From Candidatus Moranbacteria bacterium RIFCSPLOWO2_12_FULL_48_12 (GTDB lineage: Bacteria; Patescibacteriota; Minisyncoccia; Moranbacterales; UBA1568), in assembly GCA_001784735.1 (NCBI GenBank), contig MFSB01000008.1, positions 1 to 40,791 of the forward strand: a DNA stretch of 40,791 bases, in the 5' to 3' direction. The notes beneath the pieces are model-generated. The model was not told the origin of the DNA, made no database searches, and saw nothing but the letters and a program-made list of their open reading frames with translations. Made by a program: the position numbers and the translations under genes. Below, piece after piece: positions 29,942 to 37,288 of the stretch; position 1 is the stretch's first letter, and every line of letters starts with the position of its first letter.

Positions 29942-30703
29942 ATGCTTGCTTTCTTTAAACAATTTCCGGAAATAAGCGCTGTCCTTTCGGAAAAGAAGGA
30001 CGAATCGATGAAAGTTTTCTTAGAGCGGCCGGAAGAGAACAGGGAAAATCGAGAAAAGTTTTTTCTCAGGCAGGGAATAGATGCCGGCAGAGTAGTCAGC
30101 GCCGAGATTGTCCATGGTACAAAAGTAGAAATTATTACTTTTCAAAAATATACCGATAAACGACGGCCGTCGCTAATCGGTATAAGTAGTTTTGGTGTGG
30201 TGAGGCAAGTGATTCCGGGTACGGATGCATTGGTGACTAAGGAAAAGAATGTATTTTTATCTATTACGGTAGCGGACTGTCTGCCGATATTTTTCTATGA
30301 TCCGGTCGCCCGAGTGATAGGTATCGCGCATGCGGGGTGGCGGGGGCTTGTGGATGGGGTGATGGGGAAGACGTTTGAGGCATTTGTTGCTTGTGGCGTG
30401 GATAAAAAAAACTTATTTGTCTCCCTTGGTCCGAGTATTCAAAAATGTCACTTTGAAATCGGGATGGATATTTTACCAAGGTTTGAGGACTTTGAAAAAT
30501 ATATTAATCGCAGGGACGGAAGAATATTTGTGGATTTGCCAGGGATTGCCAAAGAGCAATTACAAGGCTTGGGAGTATCCGAAGACCATATTGAAATAAG
30601 TACCGCTTGTACTTTTTGTGAATCGGATATTTTCTTTTCTTACCGCCGCGATAAACCACAGAAAATCGAAGCGATGGTCGCTGTAATTGGACTAGCCTCT
30701 TGA
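29942..30703 (+). CDS. pgeF: Peptidoglycan editing factor PgeF (YfiH/DUF152 laccase-domain family)
   Basis: The 253-aa product belongs to the YfiH/PgeF family. These are copper- or zinc-dependent cytosolic enzymes linked to removal of wrong residues from peptidoglycan precursors and to purine metabolism. The motifs are the VHG in SAEIVHGTKV, PGTDALVT, the ADCLPIFFYD block with Cys, the hallmark I-A-H-A-G-W-R-G and the C-terminal STACTFCESDIFFSYRRDKP. A nested palindrome at 30149-30184 codes for YTDKRRPSLIGI (residues 70-81), which looks like an in-frame insertion in a loop. It is 10 nt after the upstream small gene. Confidence 0.93.
   Translation: MLAFFKQFPEISAVLSEKKDESMKVFLERPEENRENREKFFLRQGIDAGRVVSAEIVHGTKVEIITFQKYTDKRRPSLIGISSFGVVRQVIPGTDALVTKEKNVFLSITVADCLPIFFYDPVARVIGIAHAGWRGLVDGVMGKTFEAFVACGVDKKNLFVSLGPSIQKCHFEIGMDILPRFEDFEKYINRRDGRIFVDLPGIAKEQLQGLGVSEDHIEISTACTFCESDIFFSYRRDKPQKIEAMVAVIGLAS
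30149..30184. repeat. 36-nt nested palindrome inside pgeF
   Basis: The outer arms TATACCGAT and ATCGGTATA are perfect over 9 bp, and the inner core CGACGGCCGTCG is itself palindromic. The element spans exactly 12 codons. The core matches the palindrome at 8740-8763. Confidence 0.8.
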
Positions 30704-30740
30704 AGTTTTATTTACTATCGTGTATGTTGCATTGACACTT

Positions 30741-31112
30741 ATGCCGGAAGAAAATCCACAATCCAAAGACACCCGGGCTCTCCCGCAGGAGCAGCGTGGC
30801 GGGCAGGCTACCATCAAGGTGTGTTTGCACGAGAAATGCTGCCGGAAAGGCGCGCGAGCAGTTTATGAGAATCTCAAAGAGGGACTGGCAAAAGAAGAAG
30901 CCTTGGTCTTGCCGGTGTATGAATGTTTCAATTTTTGCAAAGAGGGACCCAATATCGCTATCAATGACAATATTGTCAAGGGGGTGAAGCCGTTTCTGGA
31001 GGTGGAGAGGGTGCGCCAGGAACTGCGCGATCCATCCTGCCGGGCCGATGGTCTTGGCTCCAAAAGCCTCGATGCTCTCGACGAGGTTTTGGAAGATATT
31101 GATAGGTTGTAG
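30741..31112 (+). CDS. Thioredoxin-like 2Fe-2S ferredoxin
   Basis: This 123-aa protein resembles thioredoxin-fold (Aquifex/Clostridium-type) 2Fe-2S ferredoxins and NuoE-like domains. Two Cys pairs are spaced as needed to bind one 2Fe-2S cluster: V-C-L-H-E-K-C (C-x4-C) and E-C-F-N-F-C (C-x3-C), followed by KEGPNIAIND. The N-terminal 20 residues are a Pro/Gln-rich extension, and the C-terminus is an acidic helix. I place the start at the ATG at 30741; seven upstream codons from a GTG are open but unlikely. It lies 37 nt after pgeF and ends ahead of a MITE-like repeat. The redox partner is unknown. Confidence 0.82.
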   Translation: MPEENPQSKDTRALPQEQRGGQATIKVCLHEKCCRKGARAVYENLKEGLAKEEALVLPVYECFNFCKEGPNIAINDNIVKGVKPFLEVERVRQELRDPSCRADGLGSKSLDALDEVLEDIDRL

Positions 31113-31114
31113 AA

Positions 31115-31228
31115 TGTCAATCCGCCAGCCGGCGGATCAAATGTCAAACCGACTATAAAACCTTAATGTCAAAACAGTCATTTTGGTTTTGGATTTCATT
31201 TGATATTTAGCATTTGAGCTTTGACATT
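31115..31228. repeat. AATGTCAAA-family inverted repeat, second copy
   Basis: It begins AATGTCAA and ends TTTGAGCTTTGACATT as an imperfect inverted repeat. The nested palindrome ATCCGCC-AGCC-GGCGGAT lies near its left end. Compare 8143-8283. Confidence 0.6.
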
Positions 31229-31252
31229 ATTTGTGGCTTTGTGGTAGCTTAC
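31222..31252 (+). promoter_or_regulatory. Candidate promoter before the 31.3 kb gene
   Basis: TTGACA at the right edge of the repeat is followed after about 18 nt by TAGCTT. The -35 is perfect and the -10 is weak. The repeat may thus supply a -35 box. Confidence 0.4.
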
Positions 31253-31296
31253 CCTATCGCCTTTTAGGGCTTTCACAGCAGGAGAAAGAGAAGTTT

Positions 31297-31734
31297 ATGA
31301 AGCTGAACAAATACTTTTTTAAGAGGCATTGGCATACGCTGTGGAAAAGGTTTTTTAACGCTCTGCAGAGGCTCAAAAGAGCCACTTTTGAGTTTTTAGG
31401 GCGTTTGCCACGTACCGAAGATATGCGGGTGCGGTTTCGTATGAATACTTTTCTGAAAGATGGGAGATATTTTTTACAAGCTCAGTATGCTCGCTTGGTC
31501 ATACGCAGCGAATATACCAAACGTGATTTAGCAGTGCTTTTTGTCGTAGCCTTCTTTGTTGGTTACGGTCTTAAAACAGCGGCAGCGCAAGTTATCACCA
31601 TCGGATTTGATGACTATACGCTCCCTCCCAAAGAAATGCTCTTCGATTTGAATGCTGTTCAGAAAAAAATGATTGAGAACGGGAGTGTATTAAGAGAAAG
31701 CGATGCTATGCTAGGCGGCGCGTGTAGTGAATAA
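31297..31734 (+). CDS. Single-pass membrane protein, unknown function
   Basis: This 145-aa protein starts at the ATG at 31297 with GGAGAAAGAG upstream. The frame is open to 31231, but those codons overlap the promoter region. The N-terminal 70 residues are basic and helical. One membrane helix follows near residues 70-90 (LAVLFVVAFFVGYGLKTAAA), then an outer tail of about 55 residues ending in MLGGACSE. Positive-inside rules place the N-terminus in the cytoplasm. It lies 14 nt before the DsbA-like gene and may serve it. The family is not recognised. Confidence 0.65.
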   Translation: MKLNKYFFKRHWHTLWKRFFNALQRLKRATFEFLGRLPRTEDMRVRFRMNTFLKDGRYFLQAQYARLVIRSEYTKRDLAVLFVVAFFVGYGLKTAAAQVITIGFDDYTLPPKEMLFDLNAVQKKMIENGSVLRESDAMLGGACSE

Positions 31735-31748
31735 TTGTATAATATCGT

Positions 31749-32804
31749 ATGGATATGGAAACGCTTTTTTCCGAAAAAACCGAGGAGGTGGAAACTGATA
31801 AGCAGAAAGTGAAGAATCTGACTGCATTGGTTATTTTACTCGCGGGATTATTTCTTGGCAGTCTCTTCGTGGATTTAGTCCAACTGATGACTGGCAAGGG
31901 GTTTTCTCGCAATGCTGTGAAGAATTATGATCTCTTGGAAACAGGCGGCAAGACTTGGGTGGCTTACAGCAATCCGAAAGTGGCGGTCCAGGTTATCACG
32001 GACAAGAATTGTATCGAGTGCGATCCGAGCGAGGCGCTCCTCTGGCTCAGGCGGGTGGTGCCGACGCTGGAAGTTTCGTCGATTGAAAGCGATTCCTATC
32101 AGGGTAATCTCCTGATCGAGCGGTTCAACATCATTTCCCTGCCAGCCTTCATTTTTTCGGACAGCGTGGCGGAGACTGATTTTTATGCGCAAGCCTCGAG
32201 CTTGTTTGCGTTTGAGGGCGGGAGATATTTTTTCGATATGGGGAAAATCGGCTTGCCGGTTGGGAAATACTTGAAATTGCCGGAGGTGGGTGATGATGAT
32301 ATCGCTTTTGGTACCAAGGATGCCAAGGTGGTAATCATTGAGTTTTCTGATTTCCAGTGTCCGTACTGCAAAGCGTTTCAAGCCGATATGAATCAGGCGC
32401 GCAAAGAGTACGGAGACAAAATATTGTTTGTCTACAAGCATCTGCCGCTCTCCATCCATCCGCAAGCGGAAAATGCAGCCCTGGCAGCCTCGTGCGCCAA
32501 TGAGCAAGGGAAATTTCAAGCCTATGCTGACCATCTTTTTGTCAAGCAGGATGAGTGGGCGAAAACGACCGGAACGCAGAAATTTAAAGATTATGCCTGG
32601 CGTTTCGGGATAAACGGCCGCGAGTTTGCCAAGTGTCTCGATACAAAAAAATATCAGGACAAAGTGGATGCCGACAAGGTAGAGGCGGCGAGCTTTTTTA
32701 TCAGCGGTACGCCAGGAACATTCGTGAACGGCACTTTCTTGTCCGGTGCTGTCGGAGCCGAAGCGCTGAAGGCAGCCATTGATGCCGCACTTACTAAAGA
32801 GTAA
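31749..32804 (+). CDS. Membrane-anchored DsbA-like disulfide oxidoreductase with two redox domains
   Basis: The 351-aa protein has an N-terminal anchor near residues 24-47 (LTALVILLAGLFLGSLFVD) and two thioredoxin-like domains outside the membrane. The first holds C88-I-E-C91. The second is DsbA-like with C204-P-Y-C207 in EFSDFQCPYCKAFQ, a helical insertion and the cis-Pro loop SGTPGTFVNG. DsbA proteins introduce disulfides into exported proteins; the tandem layout could let one domain reoxidise the other. A TATAAT box (31738-31743) ends five nt before the ATG, consistent with a leaderless transcript. A large hairpin follows the stop. Confidence 0.92.
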   Translation: MDMETLFSEKTEEVETDKQKVKNLTALVILLAGLFLGSLFVDLVQLMTGKGFSRNAVKNYDLLETGGKTWVAYSNPKVAVQVITDKNCIECDPSEALLWLRRVVPTLEVSSIESDSYQGNLLIERFNIISLPAFIFSDSVAETDFYAQASSLFAFEGGRYFFDMGKIGLPVGKYLKLPEVGDDDIAFGTKDAKVVIIEFSDFQCPYCKAFQADMNQARKEYGDKILFVYKHLPLSIHPQAENAALAASCANEQGKFQAYADHLFVKQDEWAKTTGTQKFKDYAWRFGINGREFAKCLDTKKYQDKVDADKVEAASFFISGTPGTFVNGTFLSGAVGAEALKAAIDAALTKE

Positions 32805-32808
32805 AAAT

Positions 32809-32864
32809 GTATCATAATTCCACCTGCCTCGACGGCAAGGCGAGCGGCCGCGGAATTATGATAC
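32809..32864 (+). terminator. Long hairpin after the DsbA-like gene, enclosing a CCTCGACGG palindrome
   Basis: Perfect 13-bp arms (GTATCATAATTCC and GGAATTATGATAC) enclose a core CCTGCCTCGACGGCAAGG. It is followed by AAAAATAAAAG rather than T, so a terminator role on the plus strand is uncertain. It belongs to the CCTCGAC palindrome family. Confidence 0.6.
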
Positions 32865-32945
32865 AAAAATAAAAGCCCTCCAGTTTTTGAAGAACGATTG
32901 ATATTTTCGTTTTTTTACTGTAGACTGAAAAACGTTTTGATATCG

Positions 32946-33018
32946 GCCACCTTAGCTCAGCTGGTAGAGCAGTGCTTTCGTAAAGCAAAGGTCCCCAGTT
33001 CGATTCTGGGAGGTGGCT
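32946..33018 (+). tRNA. tRNA-Thr (anticodon CGU)
   Basis: This is a 73-nt cloverleaf. The acceptor is GCCACCT / AGGTGGC with discriminator T, and the D arm is GCTC / GAGC. The anticodon loop is TTCGTAA (anticodon CGT), and the T arm is CCCAG-TTCGATT-CTGGG. The outermost anticodon-stem pair (27-43) is a G-A mismatch. The 3' CCA is not encoded. Confidence 0.93.
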
Positions 33019-33029
33019 CATGTTATGTT

Positions 33030-33347
33030 ATGACAACACCGACGCACGTAGCAGCCAATTTGGGAATTTTTTTATTGCTCATGCAGGCAGATGGTCTGAG
33101 TCCAAACTATACTGATTTAGTGTTTCTTATTGGTTCAAATCTTATTGATCTGGATCACTTATCCTCTCGACCTATATATGATCCGATGAGGAATGGATTC
33201 AAAACACATTTCCTGCATCAAAATTGGAAAGTAATCCTGCTGGTATCAATTTTGATGCTGTTTATTCGACCGATGATGTTTCTTGGTATCGGGCTCATCC
33301 TTCATTTCTTTTTAGATTATCTCGATATAAAACGGAAGAAGATCTAA
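33030..33347 (+). CDS. Small membrane protein (DUF6122/YdjM-like)
   Basis: This 105-aa protein has about three membrane helices and conserved-looking acidic and His residues: the SNLIDLDHLSSRPIYD loop, then THFLHQNW, and LHFFLDYLD near the end. This D-x-D-H plus H...H arrangement resembles small membrane-bound metal-dependent hydrolase-like families (DUF6122, YdjM). The start is the ATG at 33030, 11 nt after the tRNA-Thr gene; an upstream open frame runs through the tRNA and is rejected. The function is unknown. Confidence 0.65.
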   Translation: MTTPTHVAANLGIFLLLMQADGLSPNYTDLVFLIGSNLIDLDHLSSRPIYDPMRNGFKTHFLHQNWKVILLVSILMLFIRPMMFLGIGLILHFFLDYLDIKRKKI

Positions 33348-33410
33348 CTAAAATAGTAGATGTTGTTCTTGCTTTTGGGAGAGTGAAAATTATGTTATAC
33401 TGAAAGGCGT

Positions 33411-34503
33411 ATGAATGTGATGCAAGAGAGAATCGCGGTTCTTCAACAAAAACTCCTGCAGCTGCAGGACCATCTTTGACGTTGGGCGAAAAAAGGTCCG
33501 CAGAGAGGAACTCCGTCTGCAAAGCGAGCAGCCTCATTTTTGGAATGATCCCAAGGCTGCCGGGCGCGTGATGCAGGAACTGGAAGCCCTCGAGAACGAA
33601 CGGGTTTCTTATGAGCGTTTGAAAAAAACGCTTGCCGATTTGGCCAGTTTCGCTCTTCTGGAAGATTTGAAACCGGAAGATGCCGAAGAGCTGGAAAAGG
33701 AGTGCGCGCTGGTCGAAAAAGCCCTGAGCGAGTGGGAACTGAAGACGCTTCTCGGTGGCGAGTATGACGCCAAAAACGCTCTTCTCACGGTCAGAAGCGG
33801 GGCTGGAGGGGTAGATGCCCAAGATTGGGCGGAAATGCTCCTCAGGATGTATCTCCGGTATGCCGAGAATAACGGGTGGAAGACGCATCTTCTCGATGAA
33901 TCGCGGGGAGGCGAGGCCGGCATCAAGAGCGCCACCGTCGAGATAACCGGGACATACGCTTATGGCTATTTGCGCGGCGAAGCGGGCGTTCACCGGTTGG
34001 TGCGGCTCTCCCCGTTCAATGCGAAAAGTTTGCGGCAAACATCGTTCGCCTCGGTGGAAGTGATGCCGGTCATCGATAACGTGGCGATGCTTCCTATCAA
34101 GCCGGATGAACTGCGGATCGATACCTATCGCTCGTCGGGCGCAGGCGGTCAGAATGTGAACAAGACCGAAAGCGCCGTGCGGGTCACCCATATTCCGACC
34201 GGTCTCGTGGCAGCTTGCCAGAGCGAACGCTCTCAACTGCAAAATAAAGAAGAGGCGATGAAGATGCTCCGCTCCAAACTGGCACAAAAGCACATCGAAG
34301 AACAAGCGGCAGAAAAAAGAAAATTGCGCGGAGAATTCAAAAGCGTCGAGTGGGGAAATCAAATCCGCTCCTATGTTCTCCATCCTTATACGCTCGTCAA
34401 AGATCACCGAACCAATACCGAATTGAGCGATGCGAGCTCAGTGCTGGACGGTCATTTACAAACTTTTATCGAAAGCGAACTCCGCTATCTGCAGTCCCAT
34501 TAA
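33411..34503 (+). CDS. prfB: Peptide chain release factor 2, with programmed +1 frameshift
   Basis: RF2 ends translation at UAA and UGA. The zero frame starts at the ATG at 33411 and runs 22 codons to TGA (33477-33479). Skipping one T after CTT continues in the +1 frame with GACGTTGGG... (DVGRKKVRREELRLQ) to 34503, giving about 363 aa, the normal RF2 length. The anticodon-mimic motif is S-P-F (VRLSPFNAKS), and the catalytic loop is G-A-G-G-Q-N-V-N. The slip site CTT-TGA-C and an AGGA just upstream match the autoregulatory signal known from other bacteria. It lies upstream of ftsE, 28 nt away. Confidence 0.96.
33464..33480 (+). promoter_or_regulatory. Programmed +1 frameshift signal of prfB
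   Basis: The signal holds an AGGA Shine-Dalgarno-like word (33466-33469), one intervening codon and the slip sequence CTTTGAC (33474-33480). Low RF2 would favour the shift, so RF2 controls its own synthesis. Confidence 0.93.
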
Positions 34504-34531
34504 ATATTCACCTTGGAAAAATAAAAAATAT

Positions 34532-35233
34532 ATGCCAGCCATCCAGCCGATCATCCGTTTTGAGAATGTCGCCAAAGTTTTTTCTGGCAATGCTGTTGTA
34601 CTTGAAAATGTCAACCTCAGTATCCAGCCGGGAGAGTTCATTTCTATCGTCGGAGCGAGCGGAGCCGGGAAGTCGACACTCTTGAAACTGATTTATGCGG
34701 AAGAAATACCCACAGAAGGAGAAATTTATTTTAGTGGACGCCCTTTGAGCCATATCAGCCGCAAGCATCTGCCGTTTTTTCGCCGCAATATCGGGACGGT
34801 ATTTCAGGATTTCAAATTGCTGCCGGAGCGAACGGCCTTCGAAAACGTCGCGTATGCCCTGGAAGTGGATGGCCGGAGCACGGCTGATATCAATCTGGAA
34901 GTGCCGGAAATTCTCGAAATTGTCGGCCTGGGCGCTCAAATGCACCAATTTCCGAGGCAATTGTCCGGAGGGGAGCAACAGCGCGTTTCTCTCGCCCGCG
35001 CGCTCATCCATCGCCCCAAGGTCATCATCGCGGATGAACCGACTGGCAATCTGGATCCGCTTTCAGCCAATGAGATTATCCAATTGCTTCTCCAGATCAA
35101 TTCATTCGGTACGACCGTGCTCTTGGCGACCCATAACAAGGGCATCGTCGACAAACTGGACAAACGTGTTATCCTTATCAATAAGGGTCGGATTTTCCAC
35201 GACCAGAATAAAGGCAAGTATATGTTACAATAA
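34532..35233 (+). CDS. ftsE: Cell division ATP-binding protein FtsE
   Basis: FtsE is the cytosolic ATPase of the FtsEX complex, which links the division ring to peptidoglycan hydrolase activation. The 233-aa product starts at the ATG at 34532; the longer reading overlaps prfB. It has Walker A G-A-S-G-A-G-K-S-T, the Q-loop VFQDFKLLPERTAFENV, the ABC signature L-S-G-G-E-Q-Q-R, and Walker B V-I-I-A-D-E-P-T-G-N-L-D with the H-loop LLATHNKG. A small perfect hairpin (TATGTTAC / GTAACATA, 35221-35241) covers its stop codon. ftsX follows after a repeat-rich gap. Confidence 0.95.
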   Translation: MPAIQPIIRFENVAKVFSGNAVVLENVNLSIQPGEFISIVGASGAGKSTLLKLIYAEEIPTEGEIYFSGRPLSHISRKHLPFFRRNIGTVFQDFKLLPERTAFENVAYALEVDGRSTADINLEVPEILEIVGLGAQMHQFPRQLSGGEQQRVSLARALIHRPKVIIADEPTGNLDPLSANEIIQLLLQINSFGTTVLLATHNKGIVDKLDKRVILINKGRIFHDQNKGKYMLQ

Positions 35234-35267
35234 GTAACATAGAACTCATTTAACATTAACCCTGTTC

Positions 35268-35346
35268 TGTCATTCCGGGCTTGACCCGGAATCCAGTAGA
35301 TGAGCCATAAGCATTAAGCTGGATTCCCGCCTGCGCGGGAATGACA
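35268..35346. repeat. TGTCATTCC...GGAATGACA palindromic element
   Basis: It has outer arms TGTCATTCC and GGGAATGACA and inner hairpins CCGGGCTTGACCCGG and TTCCCGCCTGCGCGGGAA. It is a member of the same family as 12254-12331. Confidence 0.8.
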
Positions 35347-35420
35347 AGCGGCTAAGGTTTTCGTGATATAAAGGCTTATAATAGAGACAAAAGAGAGATT
35401 AATTTAAATCACCTCATAAG

Positions 35421-35475
35421 ATAAGAGATACCCGCCCGTACCGAACAGTACGTTCGGGCGGGCATGATAAGTGAT
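35421..35475. repeat. Palindromic element (GATA / CCCGCCCG family), second copy
   Basis: CCCGCCCG (35431-35438) and CGGGCGGG (35455-35462) pair perfectly around an inner GTAC..GTAC. GATA-rich words flank both sides. It is related to the element at 41-83. Confidence 0.7.
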
Positions 35476-35546
35476 AAAAATATCTCCTTTGTTTTTTTTC
35501 GGACATCAATTATCAATCATCTTTTATCTCGTATCATTTTCTCAAT

Positions 35547-36461
35547 ATGAAAACGCTCAAGCTTTGGCGCACCTTCAAGGAAGGCATAGAAAATTTCCGC
35601 CGCAATGGCTGGCTGACGTTTGCGACAGTCAGCATCCTCACTCTCTCGCTCTTCATCGTCAGCCTCTCGTTTCTTATCGGAATGACGACGAGTCTGATAT
35701 TGGAAAATATGCGCGCCAAGGTGAGCGTGAGCGTTTCTTTCAATCCGGATGTGACGGAAGGGCGGATTTTGGAAATAAAAAACGAGCTTTCCAAGTATAC
35801 GAAAGAAATCGTTTCCGTGGAATATGTTTCGCGCGATAAAGCGCTGGAAACTTTTCTCGCGGAGAGCGGCAATGACCCGATCATTGCGCAAGCCATCCAA
35901 GAGATCGGGGAGAATCCGCTTTTGGCATCGCTTGTTATCAAAGCGGTCAAGCCGGAGGATTACCCGCTTATTGTGAGTCAGATCGAAGGCTCGACCTTCC
36001 AGAATGACATCAGTCGGATCAATTATGCCAAGAACAAGAAGATTTTTGAGCGGCTCGACCGGATCAATAAAACGGTTGGCAAGGCTGGTCTGATTCTTGG
36101 GGCTATCTTTATTTTTGTTTCCATTCTCATCACCTTCAACACGATACGCATCACCATCTATTCTCATCGCCAGGAGTTTGAGATTATGCGTCTAGTGGGC
36201 GCGTCCAATATCTATGTGCGGATGCCGTTCGTATTCGAGGGAGCGCTCTATGGACTGGTCGCAGCCGTGCTCACGCTAGGCCTCCTCTTCGGTATGGCGT
36301 ATTATTTTGCTCCATTTACAACGGGAGCTCTGCCCCAGGGGAATGTTCTGAATCTTTTCCTCGGCTCTTTCTGGCCTATTTTTGGCGCTCTAGTACTCCT
36401 CGGTATCTCCCTCGGCGTGGTCAGTAGCGCCATCGCCATCCGCCGCTATCTGAAAGTCTGA
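35547..36461 (+). CDS. ftsX: Cell division protein FtsX
   Basis: FtsX is the membrane partner of FtsE. The 304-aa product has the FtsX topology. A first helix lies near residues 22-50 (LTFATVSILTLSLFIVSLSF), then an outer domain of about 120 residues (NELSKYTKEIVSVEYVSRDKA style). Three C-terminal helices follow, with the conserved cytosolic segment SHRQEFEIMRLVGAS between the first two. It ends in AIRRYLKV. An intrinsic terminator follows the gene. It partners with ftsE upstream despite the repeat-filled gap of about 310 nt. Confidence 0.95.
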   Translation: MKTLKLWRTFKEGIENFRRNGWLTFATVSILTLSLFIVSLSFLIGMTTSLILENMRAKVSVSVSFNPDVTEGRILEIKNELSKYTKEIVSVEYVSRDKALETFLAESGNDPIIAQAIQEIGENPLLASLVIKAVKPEDYPLIVSQIEGSTFQNDISRINYAKNKKIFERLDRINKTVGKAGLILGAIFIFVSILITFNTIRITIYSHRQEFEIMRLVGASNIYVRMPFVFEGALYGLVAAVLTLGLLFGMAYYFAPFTTGALPQGNVLNLFLGSFWPIFGALVLLGISLGVVSSAIAIRRYLKV

Positions 36462-36482
36462 AATCTTAACAAATGTGTCCTG

Positions 36483-36518
36483 AAAAAACCCCCTGACTTG
36501 ACGTAAAGGGTTTTTTCT
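36483..36518 (+). terminator. Terminator of ftsX
   Basis: AAAAAACCC and GGGTTTTTT pair around a 15-19 nt loop, ending in a T run. It overlaps the promoter of the next gene. Confidence 0.75.
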
Positions 36519-36526
36519 TTTATTCT
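36498..36526 (+). promoter_or_regulatory. Promoter of the HD hydrolase gene, nested in the ftsX terminator
   Basis: TTGACG (36498-36503), a 17-nt spacer and TATTCT (36521-36526). The -35 lies in the terminator loop. AAGGAG (36559-36564) precedes the start codon. Confidence 0.65.
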
Positions 36527-36571
36527 CAAATATCAAGTGGTTATTTACCAACGAGATTAAGGAGATTCCTC

Positions 36572-37198
36572 ATGCAACCAGGACTACGGGCAATTCTCGA
36601 GCGTACTCCCGCGCAAAGCGAGGGGTTTATCTTCAGTCGTGTGCGTTCGCGTTACCCTTACGGCTCTGACGTGTACCGATCCGTAGTAAAAGCCTATGAG
36701 TCGATGCAAGAGGCTCACAATGGCGATACCCGGCAGAGCGGCGAAGCATATGAAGAGCACCCCAAAGCCGTAGCATCATTTGTCATCGAGATGTACGGTT
36801 TGCACCGGCCGCCAGTCATCATCGCCGCTCTTGATCACGATATGCCGGAGGACAAACCTGAGATCTGGCCAATCGAACGGATGGAAGGAACTTTCGGAAG
36901 AGACGTGGCTCTCATCGTCGATTGGGGCAATATGCGGCGTTTCAATCATATTGAAAATAAGTTGCTCGCGCGAGAAGCTTACTGTCTTAACTTTTTCCGC
37001 GACGCGCCCAAACATGCCGCGGTATGGAAGCTGGGTGATGTGTGGCATAATGGGCATACGCTCTGGACTCCGACAAACGAGAAGATTTGTGAGAAAGCGC
37101 TGGAAATCGAGCGCTTTTGGTTACCTCTCGCGTACCGTTACGACATATATGTCGAAGAAATACAAGAAACGCTGGTAAAGCTGCGTAACGGATGCTGA
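36572..37198 (+). CDS. RSH-type HD hydrolase, probable small alarmone (ppGpp) hydrolase
   Basis: This 208-aa protein consists of a single HD domain like the hydrolase half of RelA/SpoT enzymes (Mesh1 style). Key residues match the family spacing: Arg54 and His63 (DTRQSGEAYEEHP, nine apart as in Rel), then H89-D90 with E93-D94 (LDHDMPED), and K-L-G-D-V-W-H-N later. It has no synthetase, TGS or ACT domain. Such enzymes remove the 3' pyrophosphate from (p)ppGpp; other nucleotides are possible. It is a single-gene unit with its own promoter, a strong ribosome site (AAGGAG, 7-nt spacing) and a terminator. Confidence 0.82.
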   Translation: MQPGLRAILERTPAQSEGFIFSRVRSRYPYGSDVYRSVVKAYESMQEAHNGDTRQSGEAYEEHPKAVASFVIEMYGLHRPPVIIAALDHDMPEDKPEIWPIERMEGTFGRDVALIVDWGNMRRFNHIENKLLAREAYCLNFFRDAPKHAAVWKLGDVWHNGHTLWTPTNEKICEKALEIERFWLPLAYRYDIYVEEIQETLVKLRNGC

Positions 37199-37250
37199 AC
37201 GAGGTGGGTGCGTCTCAAATAAATGGAGAAGTGGATTCGTCTCATCGCGA

Positions 37251-37288
37251 CGCCGTAGCCAGAAAGTGGTTGCGGCGCGTGTTTTTTT
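37251..37288 (+). terminator. Terminator of the HD hydrolase gene
   Basis: CGCCG and CGGCG form the lower stem, with CCA/TGG above. Seven T residues follow directly. Confidence 0.85.

Larger units (their letters stand above)
35242..35546. other. Gene-free gap between ftsE and ftsX filled with repeats
   Basis: No coding sequence is seen. It contains a TGTCATTCC palindromic element (35268-35346), a TATAAT-like box near 35380 and a CCCGCCCG/CGGGCGGG hairpin (35431-35462). The gap is unusual because ftsE and ftsX normally overlap. Confidence 0.65.

Noticed and set aside
33477..33479. UGA recoded as glycine or tryptophan
   Set aside because: Several genes end properly with TGA (yidD, the zinc-ribbon gene, the GIY-YIG gene), and the prfB site has the known frameshift context.
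33295..34407. A 370-codon open frame on the minus strand
   Set aside because: It is opposite prfB, whose frameshift and motifs are certain.
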